Origin: Linum tenue
Lineage: Eukaryota > Streptophyta > Magnoliopsida > Malpighiales > Linaceae
Direction of reading: 5' to 3'
NCBI GenBank assembly: GCA_946122785.1
Contig: CAMGYJ010000010.1
Coordinates: forward strand, 29,739,608 to 29,803,607
DNA: 64,000 bases
In this document: positions 34,134 through 43,899 of the stretch, in pieces
Numbering within the stretch: position 1 is the first letter of the stretch
How the letters are laid out: the number at the start of each line of letters is the position of its first letter
The notes under the pieces: model-generated
What the model saw: only the letters and a program-made list of their open reading frames with translations
The model's database searches: none
Told to the model about the DNA's origin: nothing
Translations under genes and position numbers: made by a program

Positions 34134-36890
34134 ATGACCCGTAGCCAGTCGGGAGGTTTACTGCCGTTGAATCCTGAGATTGAGCGCACCTGCAAACAAC
34201 TTCGGAGACAACAGCAAGCTAGACTGGCTACGGTGGAGCGCCGAGACGGCCAATTGACCAGCGACTCCGAGGACGAGTACGAGATGGAAGGCGATCAGAA
34301 CCCACCTCCTCAGAACCAGATCCTGGGGAACGACCAACACCCCCAGGGAGCTGGGCACCATCATCATCCACCACCACTGGGTCCCACCCTGGAGTACTAC
34401 TATACTCCACGGATTGCTGACATCCGCCCGGTCATCCTCTATCCGCCCATTCCTGCAAATAACTTCGAGATCAAGCCATGCTGGATTCAGCTCATCACAT
34501 CCTCTATCCAGTTCCATGGCTTGAAGGATGAGGAAGCCCGGGCACACCTTTCTCGTTTTCTGCAGCTGACGAACGGGTTCAAGCTGAATGGTGTTCCGGA
34601 TGATGCAATCCGCCTTCACCTCTTCCCCCATTCTCTGGCGGGGAATGCTAAGAGGTGGTTGGAGACCCAGCCCCCACTGTCCATCACTTCTTGGGACGAT
34701 CTGGCGGATAAGTTCGTGCACAGATATTATCCGGCATCGAAGACTACTGAGATTCAGCGGGAGATCACTCACTTCCGCCAAGAGCCAGATGAGTCACTTC
34801 GTGATGCATGGGAGCGGTACATGGGATACTTCTGGCAGTGTCCCCATCATGGCTTCAGCGATGCTTTCACAGTAGGGAACTTCTACAGCGCCCTCACTCC
34901 AGACAGCCAGAGGGTGATTGAGTCTCTATGCCCAGGAGGGGATATCCTTACTAAGACTCCACCCGAGCTGAACCAGATGATCAGTACCTTGGCTGCCCGA
35001 GACCATTCCTGGGGGCAGAGCAGCAGAGGCAGGCATTCCCGGGACCGTGGTGTGCTTGCCATGGAGGCCAGATCCGGGTTAGAGCAGCAGGTGGCTGAGT
35101 TGGTGCAGACATTGAAGCAGCCTAACGGTCTCCTTCCGGGCCGAGGTGCAGCTACGCCTCCAGTAGCTCAGTGTCAGTGGTGTGAGAGCCCAAATCACCT
35201 GGTGGAGGATTGTCAATCTATGAGGGAGTCCTCCACTCCCCAAGAGCAGGTGGCCTTCATCGCCAATGCTCGGCGCCTCGACCCATACAGCAACACCTAC
35301 AATGAAGGATGGCGCCAGCATCCCAACTTCGCCTGGAGCAGCAACACCAACAAACCACCTGGTTTCCCAGCACCAGCAGGTGGTTTTCAGCAGAGGCAGC
35401 CCTTCCAGGATAGGCAGGGGCCACCACCACAGCAGCAGCCCTACCAGCCTAGGCAAGGGCAGCCATTCCAGCAGCCTCAGCGTCAGTATGCCGAGCCAGC
35501 AGCAGCGCCAACTCCCGATAATCAGATGACCGAGCTGAAGAACATTTTGGCAGCATTCATGACCACCAGCCAGGCAAGTATCACGAGGATGGATCAGACC
35601 ATAGCTTCACTGGAGGCAGGCCAGAGAACCTTGGAGGCAGGACAGAGGAACCAGGGTGCCATTCTGCAAGATTTACAGAACCAGGTTGGCGCCATAGCTC
35701 GCCAGATTACTACTCGGGCCCCGGGGACTCTACCTGCCACCACCACCCCCAATCCACGGGACCCGCATGAGACCGCACATGCCATTTTCACCGTGAGCGG
35801 CAGGCCTACATCAGCTGATCCTGCCCCGACCAGGCAGGAGGAACCATTACCTGCTTCAGCACTTCCAGCCGGTGATGCAGAAGTGCGGGTGGAGAAGGAA
35901 GCTCCTGCTCCCAAGCCACAACCAGTGGTGAAGGAGCACGTACTCCAGCTTCCCTTCCCCACTCGCCTTCACAAAGACAAGCTGGAGACTGAGTTTGCCA
36001 ATTTTATGGCAATGTTGAAGCAGCTCAACATCAGCGTACCATTTGTGGAGGCACTGTCGAAGATGCCCAAGTACGCTAAGTTCATGAAAGATCTCTGCAC
36101 CAACAAGAAGAAACTTGGGGATCTCTCGACAGTGCTGCTGAGCGAGGAATGTTCTGCCATCCTGCAGAACAAGCTGCCCGAAAAACGCAAGGATCCAGGG
36201 AGTTTTACTATCCCTCTTACTATTGGCAGCATGCATGTAGCAAAGTCCTTGGTGGACCTAGGAGCTAGCATCAATGTCATGCCATATAAATTGTTCAAAA
36301 AGCTAGACCTAGGTGAACTTAGCCCTACTAGGATGAGCATTCAGCTAGCTGATCGTTCCGTGGTGCATCCTAGGGGTATCATAGAATATTTGCTTGTTAA
36401 TGTGGGTGCATTCACATATCCTGTTGATTTTGTTATTCTGGATATAAACGATGATGTGGATGTGCCTTTGATTCTAGGTAGACCATTTCTTGCCACCGCC
36501 AAGGCACTGGTCGATGTGCATGATGGTAAACTGATCCTGCGTGCTGGAAATGAACAGGCTATTTTTCCTGTGACTGAGTTTGATCATTGTGCTATGATTT
36601 CTGTATCGCCTGTGCATACTATTTCTGATCAGGTACACGAGCCTGTCGTGTACCCTTCTGCACCTCTCATTTTGCAGGACCCTCCTATCATTCCTTCGCC
36701 GCCACTCCATCCAGTCTCGCCTCCGAACAAAAAGCTCAAGGAGGAGTGGCGACCGAAGCCGCAGGTGGCTAAGCCGGCACGGAAGAAGAGTGGAGACCAC
36801 TATGAGCTGGTCCCACCCCCTGCACCACGCCACCCTGGCCATCCGAGTACTCACTCGCCTGCATCTTGCCGGATGGCCAGGTCGAGCTGA
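34134..36890 (+). CDS. Gag-protease of element C
   Basis: An uninterrupted 918-codon frame starting MTRSQSGGLLPLNPEIERTC. Residues about 125-290 form the retrotransposon gag domain (RLHLFPHSLAGNAKRWLET, WDDLADKFVHRYYPASKT, FYSALTPDSQRVIESLCPGG). A CX2CX4HX4C zinc knuckle (CQWCESPNHLVEDC) is at about residue 347. A Gln/Pro-rich linker and a coiled coil follow. The aspartic protease lies at about residues 680-810, with LVDLGASINVMPYKLFKKL and VPLILGRPFLATAKALVDVH; the DLGAS box is usual for Athila-type elements. After about residue 880 the frame leaves protease and ends at a deletion junction. It may still supply capsid and processing, but the element needs RT and integrase from elsewhere. Confidence 0.9.
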   Translation: MTRSQSGGLLPLNPEIERTCKQLRRQQQARLATVERRDGQLTSDSEDEYEMEGDQNPPPQNQILGNDQHPQGAGHHHHPPPLGPTLEYYYTPRIADIRPVILYPPIPANNFEIKPCWIQLITSSIQFHGLKDEEARAHLSRFLQLTNGFKLNGVPDDAIRLHLFPHSLAGNAKRWLETQPPLSITSWDDLADKFVHRYYPASKTTEIQREITHFRQEPDESLRDAWERYMGYFWQCPHHGFSDAFTVGNFYSALTPDSQRVIESLCPGGDILTKTPPELNQMISTLAARDHSWGQSSRGRHSRDRGVLAMEARSGLEQQVAELVQTLKQPNGLLPGRGAATPPVAQCQWCESPNHLVEDCQSMRESSTPQEQVAFIANARRLDPYSNTYNEGWRQHPNFAWSSNTNKPPGFPAPAGGFQQRQPFQDRQGPPPQQQPYQPRQGQPFQQPQRQYAEPAAAPTPDNQMTELKNILAAFMTTSQASITRMDQTIASLEAGQRTLEAGQRNQGAILQDLQNQVGAIARQITTRAPGTLPATTTPNPRDPHETAHAIFTVSGRPTSADPAPTRQEEPLPASALPAGDAEVRVEKEAPAPKPQPVVKEHVLQLPFPTRLHKDKLETEFANFMAMLKQLNISVPFVEALSKMPKYAKFMKDLCTNKKKLGDLSTVLLSEECSAILQNKLPEKRKDPGSFTIPLTIGSMHVAKSLVDLGASINVMPYKLFKKLDLGELSPTRMSIQLADRSVVHPRGIIEYLLVNVGAFTYPVDFVILDINDDVDVPLILGRPFLATAKALVDVHDGKLILRAGNEQAIFPVTEFDHCAMISVSPVHTISDQVHEPVVYPSAPLILQDPPIIPSPPLHPVSPPNKKLKEEWRPKPQVAKPARKKSGDHYELVPPPAPRHPGHPSTHSPASCRMARSS

Positions 36891-36998
36891 CCGATGCTGG
36901 TGGTTGCAACCGTCGGGTGCACGGTCACCACCTGAAGCTGTACCTCAAGAGCGACGTGGATCCGCTCTTGGAGGCACCTGTTCCTGCACCTCCCTGAG
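36830..36998 (+). pseudogene. Integrase C-terminal tail left by the pol deletion
   Basis: In the frame next to gag-protease the DNA reads ILPDGQVELTDAGG, then RRVHGHHLKLYLKSD and a TGA. This is the VEL...VNGHRLK-Y end of Athila/Ty3 pol. It begins within about 40 bp of the last protease-linked sequence, so RT, RNase H and the integrase core were removed in one deletion with a frame change. Confidence 0.7.
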
Positions 36999-38255
36999 TA
37001 TCCACCATGGGCGTCCAGCTAAAAGACGGTAAAGAAGCGCTTGTGGGGAGGCAACCCCACCACGGTTTGACTTTCTTTCTTATGTTTCGAGTCGGATTGC
37101 GATTTGGTTTGGTTTTGGTTTGTTTCCTTTGTTCTGGATGATGTCTTATTGGGCTGACATCGAACCTAACATATTCTGGTTGAGCTCTTCTGTTCCCCTT
37201 GAGCTGTGCTGTGTTCCCGACTGGTCCATTTCCAGTCTTCTGCAGTCCGTGCATACCGGTAACATCGTTCCCCTTTCCTTCCCTCTTCTCCATTGAGGGC
37301 AATGTCGATCTTAAGTGTGGGGGGGATGTTTATCTTTTGACTGCATTAGATCTGTTTGCGTGTGCTTGGAGCCTAGTCCACTGTCCAAATTTTTAAATTT
37401 GAGGGCTCCAAGTACGTGTTCCTTGCAATTACCTGCTCAGTATGCTTTGAATTGACAGTCTCTGTAGTGATTTGCAAACTAGGGAGGTAGTGTAGCACTA
37501 TGGAGGATGTTGATGCATTTAAGAAGTCTCATTTCTTCTTCATAGTGTGTTGGTTGATTGAGTGAATTAGTGATCTTAGGACCCTTGAATTGTGTGGTGT
37601 TGTGGACTCTCTGCCTGTCATGGACTCTTGTATCATGTTTTGAAAGTAATAGGTGCTCGAAATGTGCTTTAAAATAACGTCTCCCGTGCGAATAGGGCGA
37701 AAGTGTGTAAGGGGAGACGGGAATCCGTTCCCAATTTCCACCTACTACCTCCAGCCCCCTTACATGTCTTTCCCCCGCACGAGGCTCGAGACAACTGCTC
37801 CTGGCATGGCCGGTAAGAGCCGGGCTCCCGCAAAACCTTTGCTAGGTGGGGGCCCTCGTTTTCTGCAAAAACAGGTTGGAACACTTGAAAAAAAAGAGAG
37901 AAAAACAGAAAAACAAGCAAAAAGAAGAAAGAAAAGGGGTTCCAACCAGTTTCAAAAAGAAAATCGAGCACCTGGAATTAATGTGATTCCATGATCTTTG
38001 TTTTTGAGAGTCTCTGCATCCACGATTCATTTGTCCTCTGTTCACTATTTACCATGATGCTGACTCGAGACTAGTGCTCTCGCCGAAGAAGCTATGAGAT
38101 GACTTGTGCGTCGGTTGACCTCGTAAGTTGCTAAACGATCTAGGAAGTCCTCTACCTACGATCGAGGTTGTTTGTTGCTACAGAGGTCTGGAGAGTTGCA
38201 TTGGTTTGAGATAGGTTTGCTTGGGGACAAGCAAACGGTTAAGTGTGGGGGAGTT
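36999..38255 (+). other. Non-coding 3' region of element C
   Basis: It follows the pol tail and runs to the LTR. Two purine-rich tracts (AAGTGTGGGGGGGATG near 37312 and AAGTGTGGGGGAGTT at 38241-38255) resemble a duplicated polypurine tract. No gene; short frames here are not supported. Confidence 0.6.
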
Positions 38256-39754
38256 TGATAGACCGTTAGTTACACATGTTTTTACCCCTGCTCTTACTCC
38301 GTTTGAGGTATTGATTCTCGTGTTTTAGGCCGATTTCACGCTAGGTTGTGCTTGTTTATTATATTTCAGGTCCTAGTACGTGAATGGAGGCTTGGGAGCG
38401 AGTTTGAGGTCGATTGGACGAGGATCGGACGCATGGCGAGGTTCTGAGGAAGTCGCACGGGCACACCCACAACCCGCACGGCCGTGCACGTGACCAGTTT
38501 GGCCGTGCGGGATTGTGCGTGGGCACGCACGGGCACACCCACAACTCGCACGACCGGGCACGTGACCAGTTTGGCCGTGCGGGATTGTGCGTGGGCACGC
38601 ACGGGCACAAGTGAAATCCGCATGGCCGTGCACGTGACCAGTTTGGCCGTGCGTGATTGTGCGTGGGCACGCACGGGCACAAGTGAAATCCGCACGGCCG
38701 TGCAAAGTGCAATCCTGGCCGTGCGAGATGGCTGAAGTTCGACTTAATGGTACGCCGCGTTTTGAGTCGCACGGCCAGAATGGTGATGTGCACGGCCGTG
38801 CACCCTGGCCGTGCGAGTCGGGAAAGTCTGGTTTTTAAGCGGATTCCGAGCCAAACAGAGGGGGATTCGAGTTTTTGAGAGACAGAGCGACTCCTAGAGA
38901 GAGAAAGCGACGAACAAGAGCCTCCAAGTGCCTTAGATCGATCTTCAACACCATTGGAGCTTGGTTTGAGCTTGGAGAAGTGCCGATTCAACGTCCAGGA
39001 GCAGAAATCCATCTTCACAGTATGATTTCCGCGTCTAATTCTGCTTTTGCTTCTCTCTCCATGGAGTAGTTCCCCCATTCATCTGGGTATGGGAAACCCT
39101 AGTTCTGTATGTTAGGTTTGATTGTATGAACCCAAGTACTGTTTCTATGAATTGATTATATTCGATTGAGGTTTGAATGATTGAATTGCATGAATCCTGA
39201 TCAAATTCCTGTTGTTTCTGCTTTAACCTAGAATGATAATATCTGCCTAGGTTGATAGAGTATCCTTAATCGAAGGTAGTGAATTGGTGACTTTAGTCGA
39301 GGAGCCAATTCACTATTCTGTACCGGTTTTACTCCGGTAGTGGAGGTTTTGTTCTTAGGGCCTCAATCTGTTTACTCCGGTGTAGGTTAGTCGCCAGCTA
39401 GAGACTCAGATTGAGAGGGTCTGAAGACCTTTAGTCGAGACTTCAGACTGTTTGAGAACCTTCCGCAGTATAACTTTCATAGAAATTGAACTTGGTAATT
39501 ACAATCCGGCTTAACTGCAGACTAGGGGGAACCATATCCGGGTGACTTCTCTTAACCTGAATACAACCGTTTAGTTTCTTTGCTTGCTTGTTAGTTTAGA
39601 ACTTCACTAAAGTTTCCTTGCTAGATAATACGAATTCACTGAGTAGTCATCACATCTAGGACCCGGGTTGACAATAAAACCCAAACCCGCTATACTACGC
39701 TTTAGGAAGTGGTTATACTTGGCCAATTTCTAGAGTGACAGTAACAGCGAGTCA
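38256..39754 (+). repeat. Element C 3' LTR
   Basis: It matches the 5' LTR over its full 1499 bp with about 11 substitutions by eye, three of them in the second 72-bp unit (ACGACCGGGCACG). Confidence 0.93.
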
Positions 39755-40293
39755 ACGAACGACACAGATCCGAGTCTGTTGCGTTGATGAGTTGCATTTT
39801 TAGCATAAATGCGCAAAGATGGTCGGCGGGATCGGATGTCCCGCCATAGGTAGGTAGTCCCAGAGAGGTTTTGGAGACCGGAGTCATAGCTGGGAGGGAC
39901 CGGAGTCCTGAAGAGTTCTTTCGATAAAGGGTTTTGGAGAACGTTCGGGCTCTTGTGCTTCCCGAATGTTGACCGCAAATGCTCCTCTAGAAAGTTAAGA
40001 TCCGTGTCGTCGGCCTCTGGTCCTCCGCCTTCTGTCCGAGCAGGGCTGTCGAGGATGAGAGCGCCCTTCAGCTTCTCGTCACGCGTCTTCCCCTTCGATC
40101 CCTCGGCCGGGTCGTCTCGGGTCTTCAGGAGCTGAAGAATTTGGGAAAGGCTGTATTGCATGCTCGCGATTTGCATTCCTTGACTTTTGACTACTTCCTC
40201 CAGCTCGGCTTCATCTTCGACCCTCGGTGATAAGCCTCGGAGGGTGTTGTTTTCGGTCATCCCCTTGAGGGGGGTTTCGAAGTCGTCTCCCAT
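39755..40293 (-). pseudogene. Element A gag, N-terminal part, cut by element C
   Basis: The likely start is the Met at 40293 (MGDDFETPLKGMTENN). It continues with KSQGMQIASMQYSLSQIL (coiled coil) and FLEEHLRSTFGKHKSPN. A one-base frameshift near 39890 is needed to reach TYGGTSDPADHLCAFMLKMQ, the standard Tat gag motif. The reading then ends at DSDLCRSF, where C is inserted, and resumes at 32480 across the ACGAA duplication. Confidence 0.8.
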
Positions 40294-40336
40294 CTCGTTC
40301 GCCACAAAGTCGTGGGCCACACGGTGGGCGCCAAAA

Positions 40337-40810
40337 TGTTTGTGCTTGGATTGTTCCAAGCGGTTTGTGAGACTCCACTGGCCTTGGGCGGCTTCGATGG
40401 TTGGGGGCGGTCTCTGAAACCCTACAGAAAGGTCCTCAGGGGGTTCCTGGGACCTCCTCCGATGCTTAAGTTAGAGAGAGAAATGAAGTGGGAGTAAATA
40501 AGAGAGAGAATGGAGTAGGTAGAAGTTACCATTAATGTGGCTCATCACCGGGTATTTATACTAGTTGTAAGCGGATCGTGGGCATTTAATGACTTGTCGG
40601 GCGTCCTAGGACGCCTTCGACAGTACTGGCTTTTCCGTACTTTGTCAGACTCCGTACCTGAGAAGGTCAGGGGCAGGTATCCGTTTGCCGTTATGTCGGG
40701 CGGTTTTCGCCACATTCGTAGGGAAAGACCGTCTTCGGTCGGTTTGGTGACCCGTTGCCCTTGTTCAGGCTCAACTTGTTTTATGGGCCTTAAGTGACTA
40801 TGGGCCTGGA
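40337..40810 (-). repeat. Element A 5' LTR, outer end lost
   Basis: It pairs with 23596-24119. It lacks the last ~45 bp (the TGTTGGGCC end) and changes at GGGCCTGGA|CCTATGAGAC into LTR-B sequence. Confidence 0.85.
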
Positions 40811-41349
40811 CCTATGAGACACTGAGAAAATGGGGCGCGAGTGATAGTGAGAGAATTTCCGCTTTTAACCTTTAACCTTTTTCCAAGATTACAAGGGAGA
40901 AAGTTTGGGAGAGAGAAGTATTCTTGTATTCTAGAGAGAAAGTCCAGAAAATCGATCCCCTCACCCACCGGGGTAAATGTTCTATATATAGGCTACCTTC
41001 TGGTGGGTGGGTTTTTGAGATGACATGACAGTTGGGAAAGAAGAGGGTTAGGGTATGATGAAGTCTACAAAAGGGCATGATAGCCTTGTTAGTAATACGA
41101 TGTCGTCTCTGCACGTTGTGCATGGGTGATGTTGTCGCGACAACACCTATCTTGGTAATTGGCGCGGTCTGACTCTCCGCGCCATGCTGTTTCTGGCGCA
41201 CCTTCTTTGGGTTCCCGCGGGACAATGCTTTCCGCGTGTTGGAGTGTTTTACCCACTCTTTCTGGTGCCCCCTTCTTTGAATAACCGCAGATTTAGTCAT
41301 TTTTTGAGCGCGCGCCTAATGAGGCAGTTGGACCCGAGCCATTCCCCTA
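40811..41349 (-). repeat. LTR of element B (right copy, nearly full)
   Basis: It begins near the LTR-B start (GAGACACTGAGAAAATGGGG, as at 23386) and ends GACCCGAGCCATTCCCCTA, as at 22650-22672. It contains TCTATATATAGGC near 40985, a TATA-like word. Its first ~200 bp duplicate the LTR-B piece on the other side of element A. Confidence 0.7.
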
Positions 41350-42413
41350 ATAGTATTGATATTTTTCGCAATGGTATTGGTGTTTTTCAAAGTGGTAGTG
41401 GTTGCCCAATAGATTGGTATTGATTTCTTGATTTCTTTTTACAATGATATTATTTCAATTGAACAAAGACAAGAAAGAGATTGAAAAAAGAAGAAATCTC
41501 GATGGAGATTGCGAAAGTGAGAGAAGGAGATAGGAAATTGCAATTAATATGTTTTTGTAACTTTCTAATATTTAATTTATAAAAAAAGTCATTAATGATA
41601 AATTCAAATATTTTTATGACAATCAATACAAATCCAATATATGCACCAATACCAAAACAATAAACACTAGAATACCAAATTTACCCTTAGTAACCACGAT
41701 GACTACTATTTTCTAGTAACCACCGTATCCGGCCTCTCTAGGGAAAATCCTCTCCCTTTACAAAATCTTCATCAAAAAGTGAATATGTAGTTAGTAGTTA
41801 ACTAGAAAATGTGTCACGTTAACAATGTAGTCAAAATCACACTTTTAAAACTCAAAAGTTCATATGTCATGACTGTTTCTCTGCGGATCAAAAAATTAGA
41901 GGATTCGACAAAGTAAGAAAATAAACAACAAGAACGAACAATTTACGTGATTCACTAACACGATGTGTGTTAACATACCATGGGCAGGAGAGAGCTAGTT
42001 TCACTATACTTCGAGGAGATACAGATCACAGAGTAGTATGAGAAGTATTTATATCTAGTACTTCTCCATGTGCTCTAACCCTAATCCAATATGGTAAAGG
42101 AAAACAGTTACAAACCAGGCCCAGAACAGAAACCTAAACAACATTTTGCCCATACATAATGGATCGGGGGCGTCCTGTGACATCCAATCGTTGCCAAATA
42201 ATCTGATTTAAGTGACATCAACATTATACTTTTACATTGGGTACATTACTAGATCACCAAAGCGTTTACTACGTTTTGGTGATAATCATCAAAATTGTTG
42301 AAAAAAGAAGGCAAAATACACTTAAAAGCGTTTATGATTTTGACTGAATTGCATATTAATACTTAAACTTGCATATAGTGATGATAATCGTCAAAATTGT
42401 TGAAAAAAGAAGG
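41350..42413. other. Intergenic sequence with a possible copia LTR remnant
   Basis: No gene. 41900-42110 (ACAATTTACGTGATTCACTA, GGGCAGGAGAGAGC, GAAGTATTTATATC) looks like the R/U5 part of a copia LTR, but no partner was found. At 42281-42328 and 42383-42430 a 48-bp sequence is directly repeated 102 bp apart (core AAAATTGTTGAAAAAAGAAG). Confidence 0.4.
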
Positions 42414-43504
42414 CAAAATACACTTGTATAGTCAAAACATTCGCGTTTGTGCCAATAATAGTCAAATTTGGAGAAATACCAGTTATAGCAAGAATTTTGA
42501 AAGTTTCATGACAAATATAGCCATTTCCGTTACAAACTTTAACGGTGTTAGAGACTCCTTAGTTAGGTTAACGTTAGAGTGACTAGGATGCCAAATCATC
42601 ACACACGTCAGTGACAAATCATCATATCATTGCCACGTCATTTAATTTTGAGATATAAATATAATTAGTTTTGAAACAAAAAAAAAACAAAAAATATTTT
42701 TTTATCTAATTTTTCCCTATCCCCTACCAGTCGTCTCCTTTCTCCAAACCTGGCGACGGCGTCGAGCAACGCTCAGCCACCATCTTCTCGAAAACCTGCA
42801 AAACCCCAGAAGATTTATCTTCCATCTCTAACCCCAATCGATGCCCGAGTGAACATCTTGCCCTTCCTTCTCTCTGCAAATCCCTAATCCCTCCTCCCCT
42901 GCAGCAATTCTTCAGCTTTGGACCACCACTGCAGCCCTTCCTCTTCTTCTCCCCCTACTTTTTAGATCTGCCGGGTTATTGTGGGTACCGCCATGGAGAT
43001 TGAATCGGGCGACTGAGCCCCAATAGTTTCTGCCTCCAATAGCGTCCATCCAGCATTAGAGCCGCTTCAGTAGAAGACGGTGAATAAAGGTCGGGTAAGA
43101 ACGATTGTTGTCGCGACTGTTCTTGTTATTCTTCTTGTTGTTGCTACGAGGGGAGGGGGGGTGGGGATTGGTTTGCGCTGGGGAGATTCAATTTTGCGGG
43201 GGGTGGGATGGGAAAATGGAGAAGACGACTTCTCCTTTTTATTGAACCCTCTGCTAGCATTTGGTCGTCTACTAGGAGGAGATTTTTTTTATTTTCTTTT
43301 TATTTTTCTTTTGTATTTTTAATGTTAAATCCATGTGGCAATGTTACTGACGAAACGTCGCCATGTCAGCATGTCTGTTAGTGCAGTCAGTTTATTAGAT
43401 GACACCGTTAAAGAATTGGATGGAAGTGGCTATAACTGGTATTTCTCCAAATTTGACTATTATTGGCACAAACACGAAAATTTTAACTATACAAGTGTAT
43501 TTTG
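42414..43504. mobile_element. Mutator-like TIR element with gene-like interior (Pack-MULE candidate)
   Basis: The ends are inverted copies over about 100 bp or more: CAAAATACACTTGTATAGT, GTGCCAATAATAGTCAAATT and GGAGAAATACCAGTTATAGC on the left, with their inverses on the right. The 9-bp flanks AAAAGAAGG and AAAAGGGAA match only partly. The interior at 42720-43300 is GC-richer and looks like a host gene's 5' UTR or coding start, with no transposase. The source gene was not recognised. Confidence 0.6.
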
Positions 43505-43542
43505 AAAAGGGAAAAAAAAACTGTTCACAAATACTTAAACGG

Positions 43543-43816
43543 TGTTATGAAACTAATGAAAATATAAACAACTACAAGAGAAGATTAGAGAGGAAAAGAC
43601 ACAAGAGAAGAGAGGGGAAGAGTTCTTCTTATTCATTCTTCACTTTTGATACAATGGTGTGCTATATTTATAGGCACACTTTGGTAACCACTACATCCTT
43701 ATATCAATGCATATGAATGAGAGATAATAATGTAGGAATAGGGGTTACATGTAACTCCCAAGTGAGCATCTAATGTGGTAGGTCATTGGTCATCCATTTA
43801 TCAAATTTACATAATA
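43543..43816 (-). repeat. Copia 3' LTR (274 bp)
   Basis: On the plus strand it reads TGTTATGAAACT to TTACATAATA. Identical to 48253-48526 as far as I can read. On the minus strand it starts TATT rather than TG. Confidence 0.9.
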
Positions 43817-43899
43817 CTCCCCCTTGGATGACCACTAGATTGCATTACGCTATATCATACTGCCTCATTAAAAACCTCACCAGGAAAACCCATTGGGAA

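Larger units (their letters stand above)
32486..39754 (+). mobile_element. Element C: non-autonomous Athila-like Ty3/gypsy element with intact LTRs
   Basis: Two 1499-bp LTRs (32486-33984 and 38256-39754) flank 4.27 kb. The 5-bp duplication ACGAA (32481-32485 and 39755-39759) is perfect. A TGGCGCCGTTGCTGGGGA primer-binding site (tRNA-Asp type) lies at 33991-34008, and an AAGTGTGGGGGAGTT purine tract precedes the 3' LTR. Gag and protease are present in one long open frame, and only the tail of integrase remains after it. I count about 11 LTR differences (0.7%), so the insertion is young. It sits in the gag of element A in opposite orientation. Confidence 0.93.
23596..40810 (-). mobile_element. 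Element A: Tat-lineage Ty3/gypsy retrotransposon, interrupted by element C
   Basis: LTRs are at 23596-24119 (3') and 40337-40810 (5', outer end missing). On the minus strand the order is LTR, GGCGCCCACCGTG primer-binding region, gag, protease, RT, RNase H, integrase, then a long 3' region with an antisense gene, a purine tract (TAAGGGGCAAA) and the LTR. Without C it is about 9.9 kb. The LTRs differ at about 11 positions over ~470 aligned bases, all transitions by my count, plus a 21-bp indel between short repeats. That makes it older than C. The antisense gene and VDNGSSADIL protease are typical of the Tat lineage. Confidence 0.85.

Noticed and set aside
34158..36854. Minus-strand frames of 60-207 codons across the gag-protease of element C
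   Set aside because: They are shadows of the 918-codon sense frame and have no family signature.
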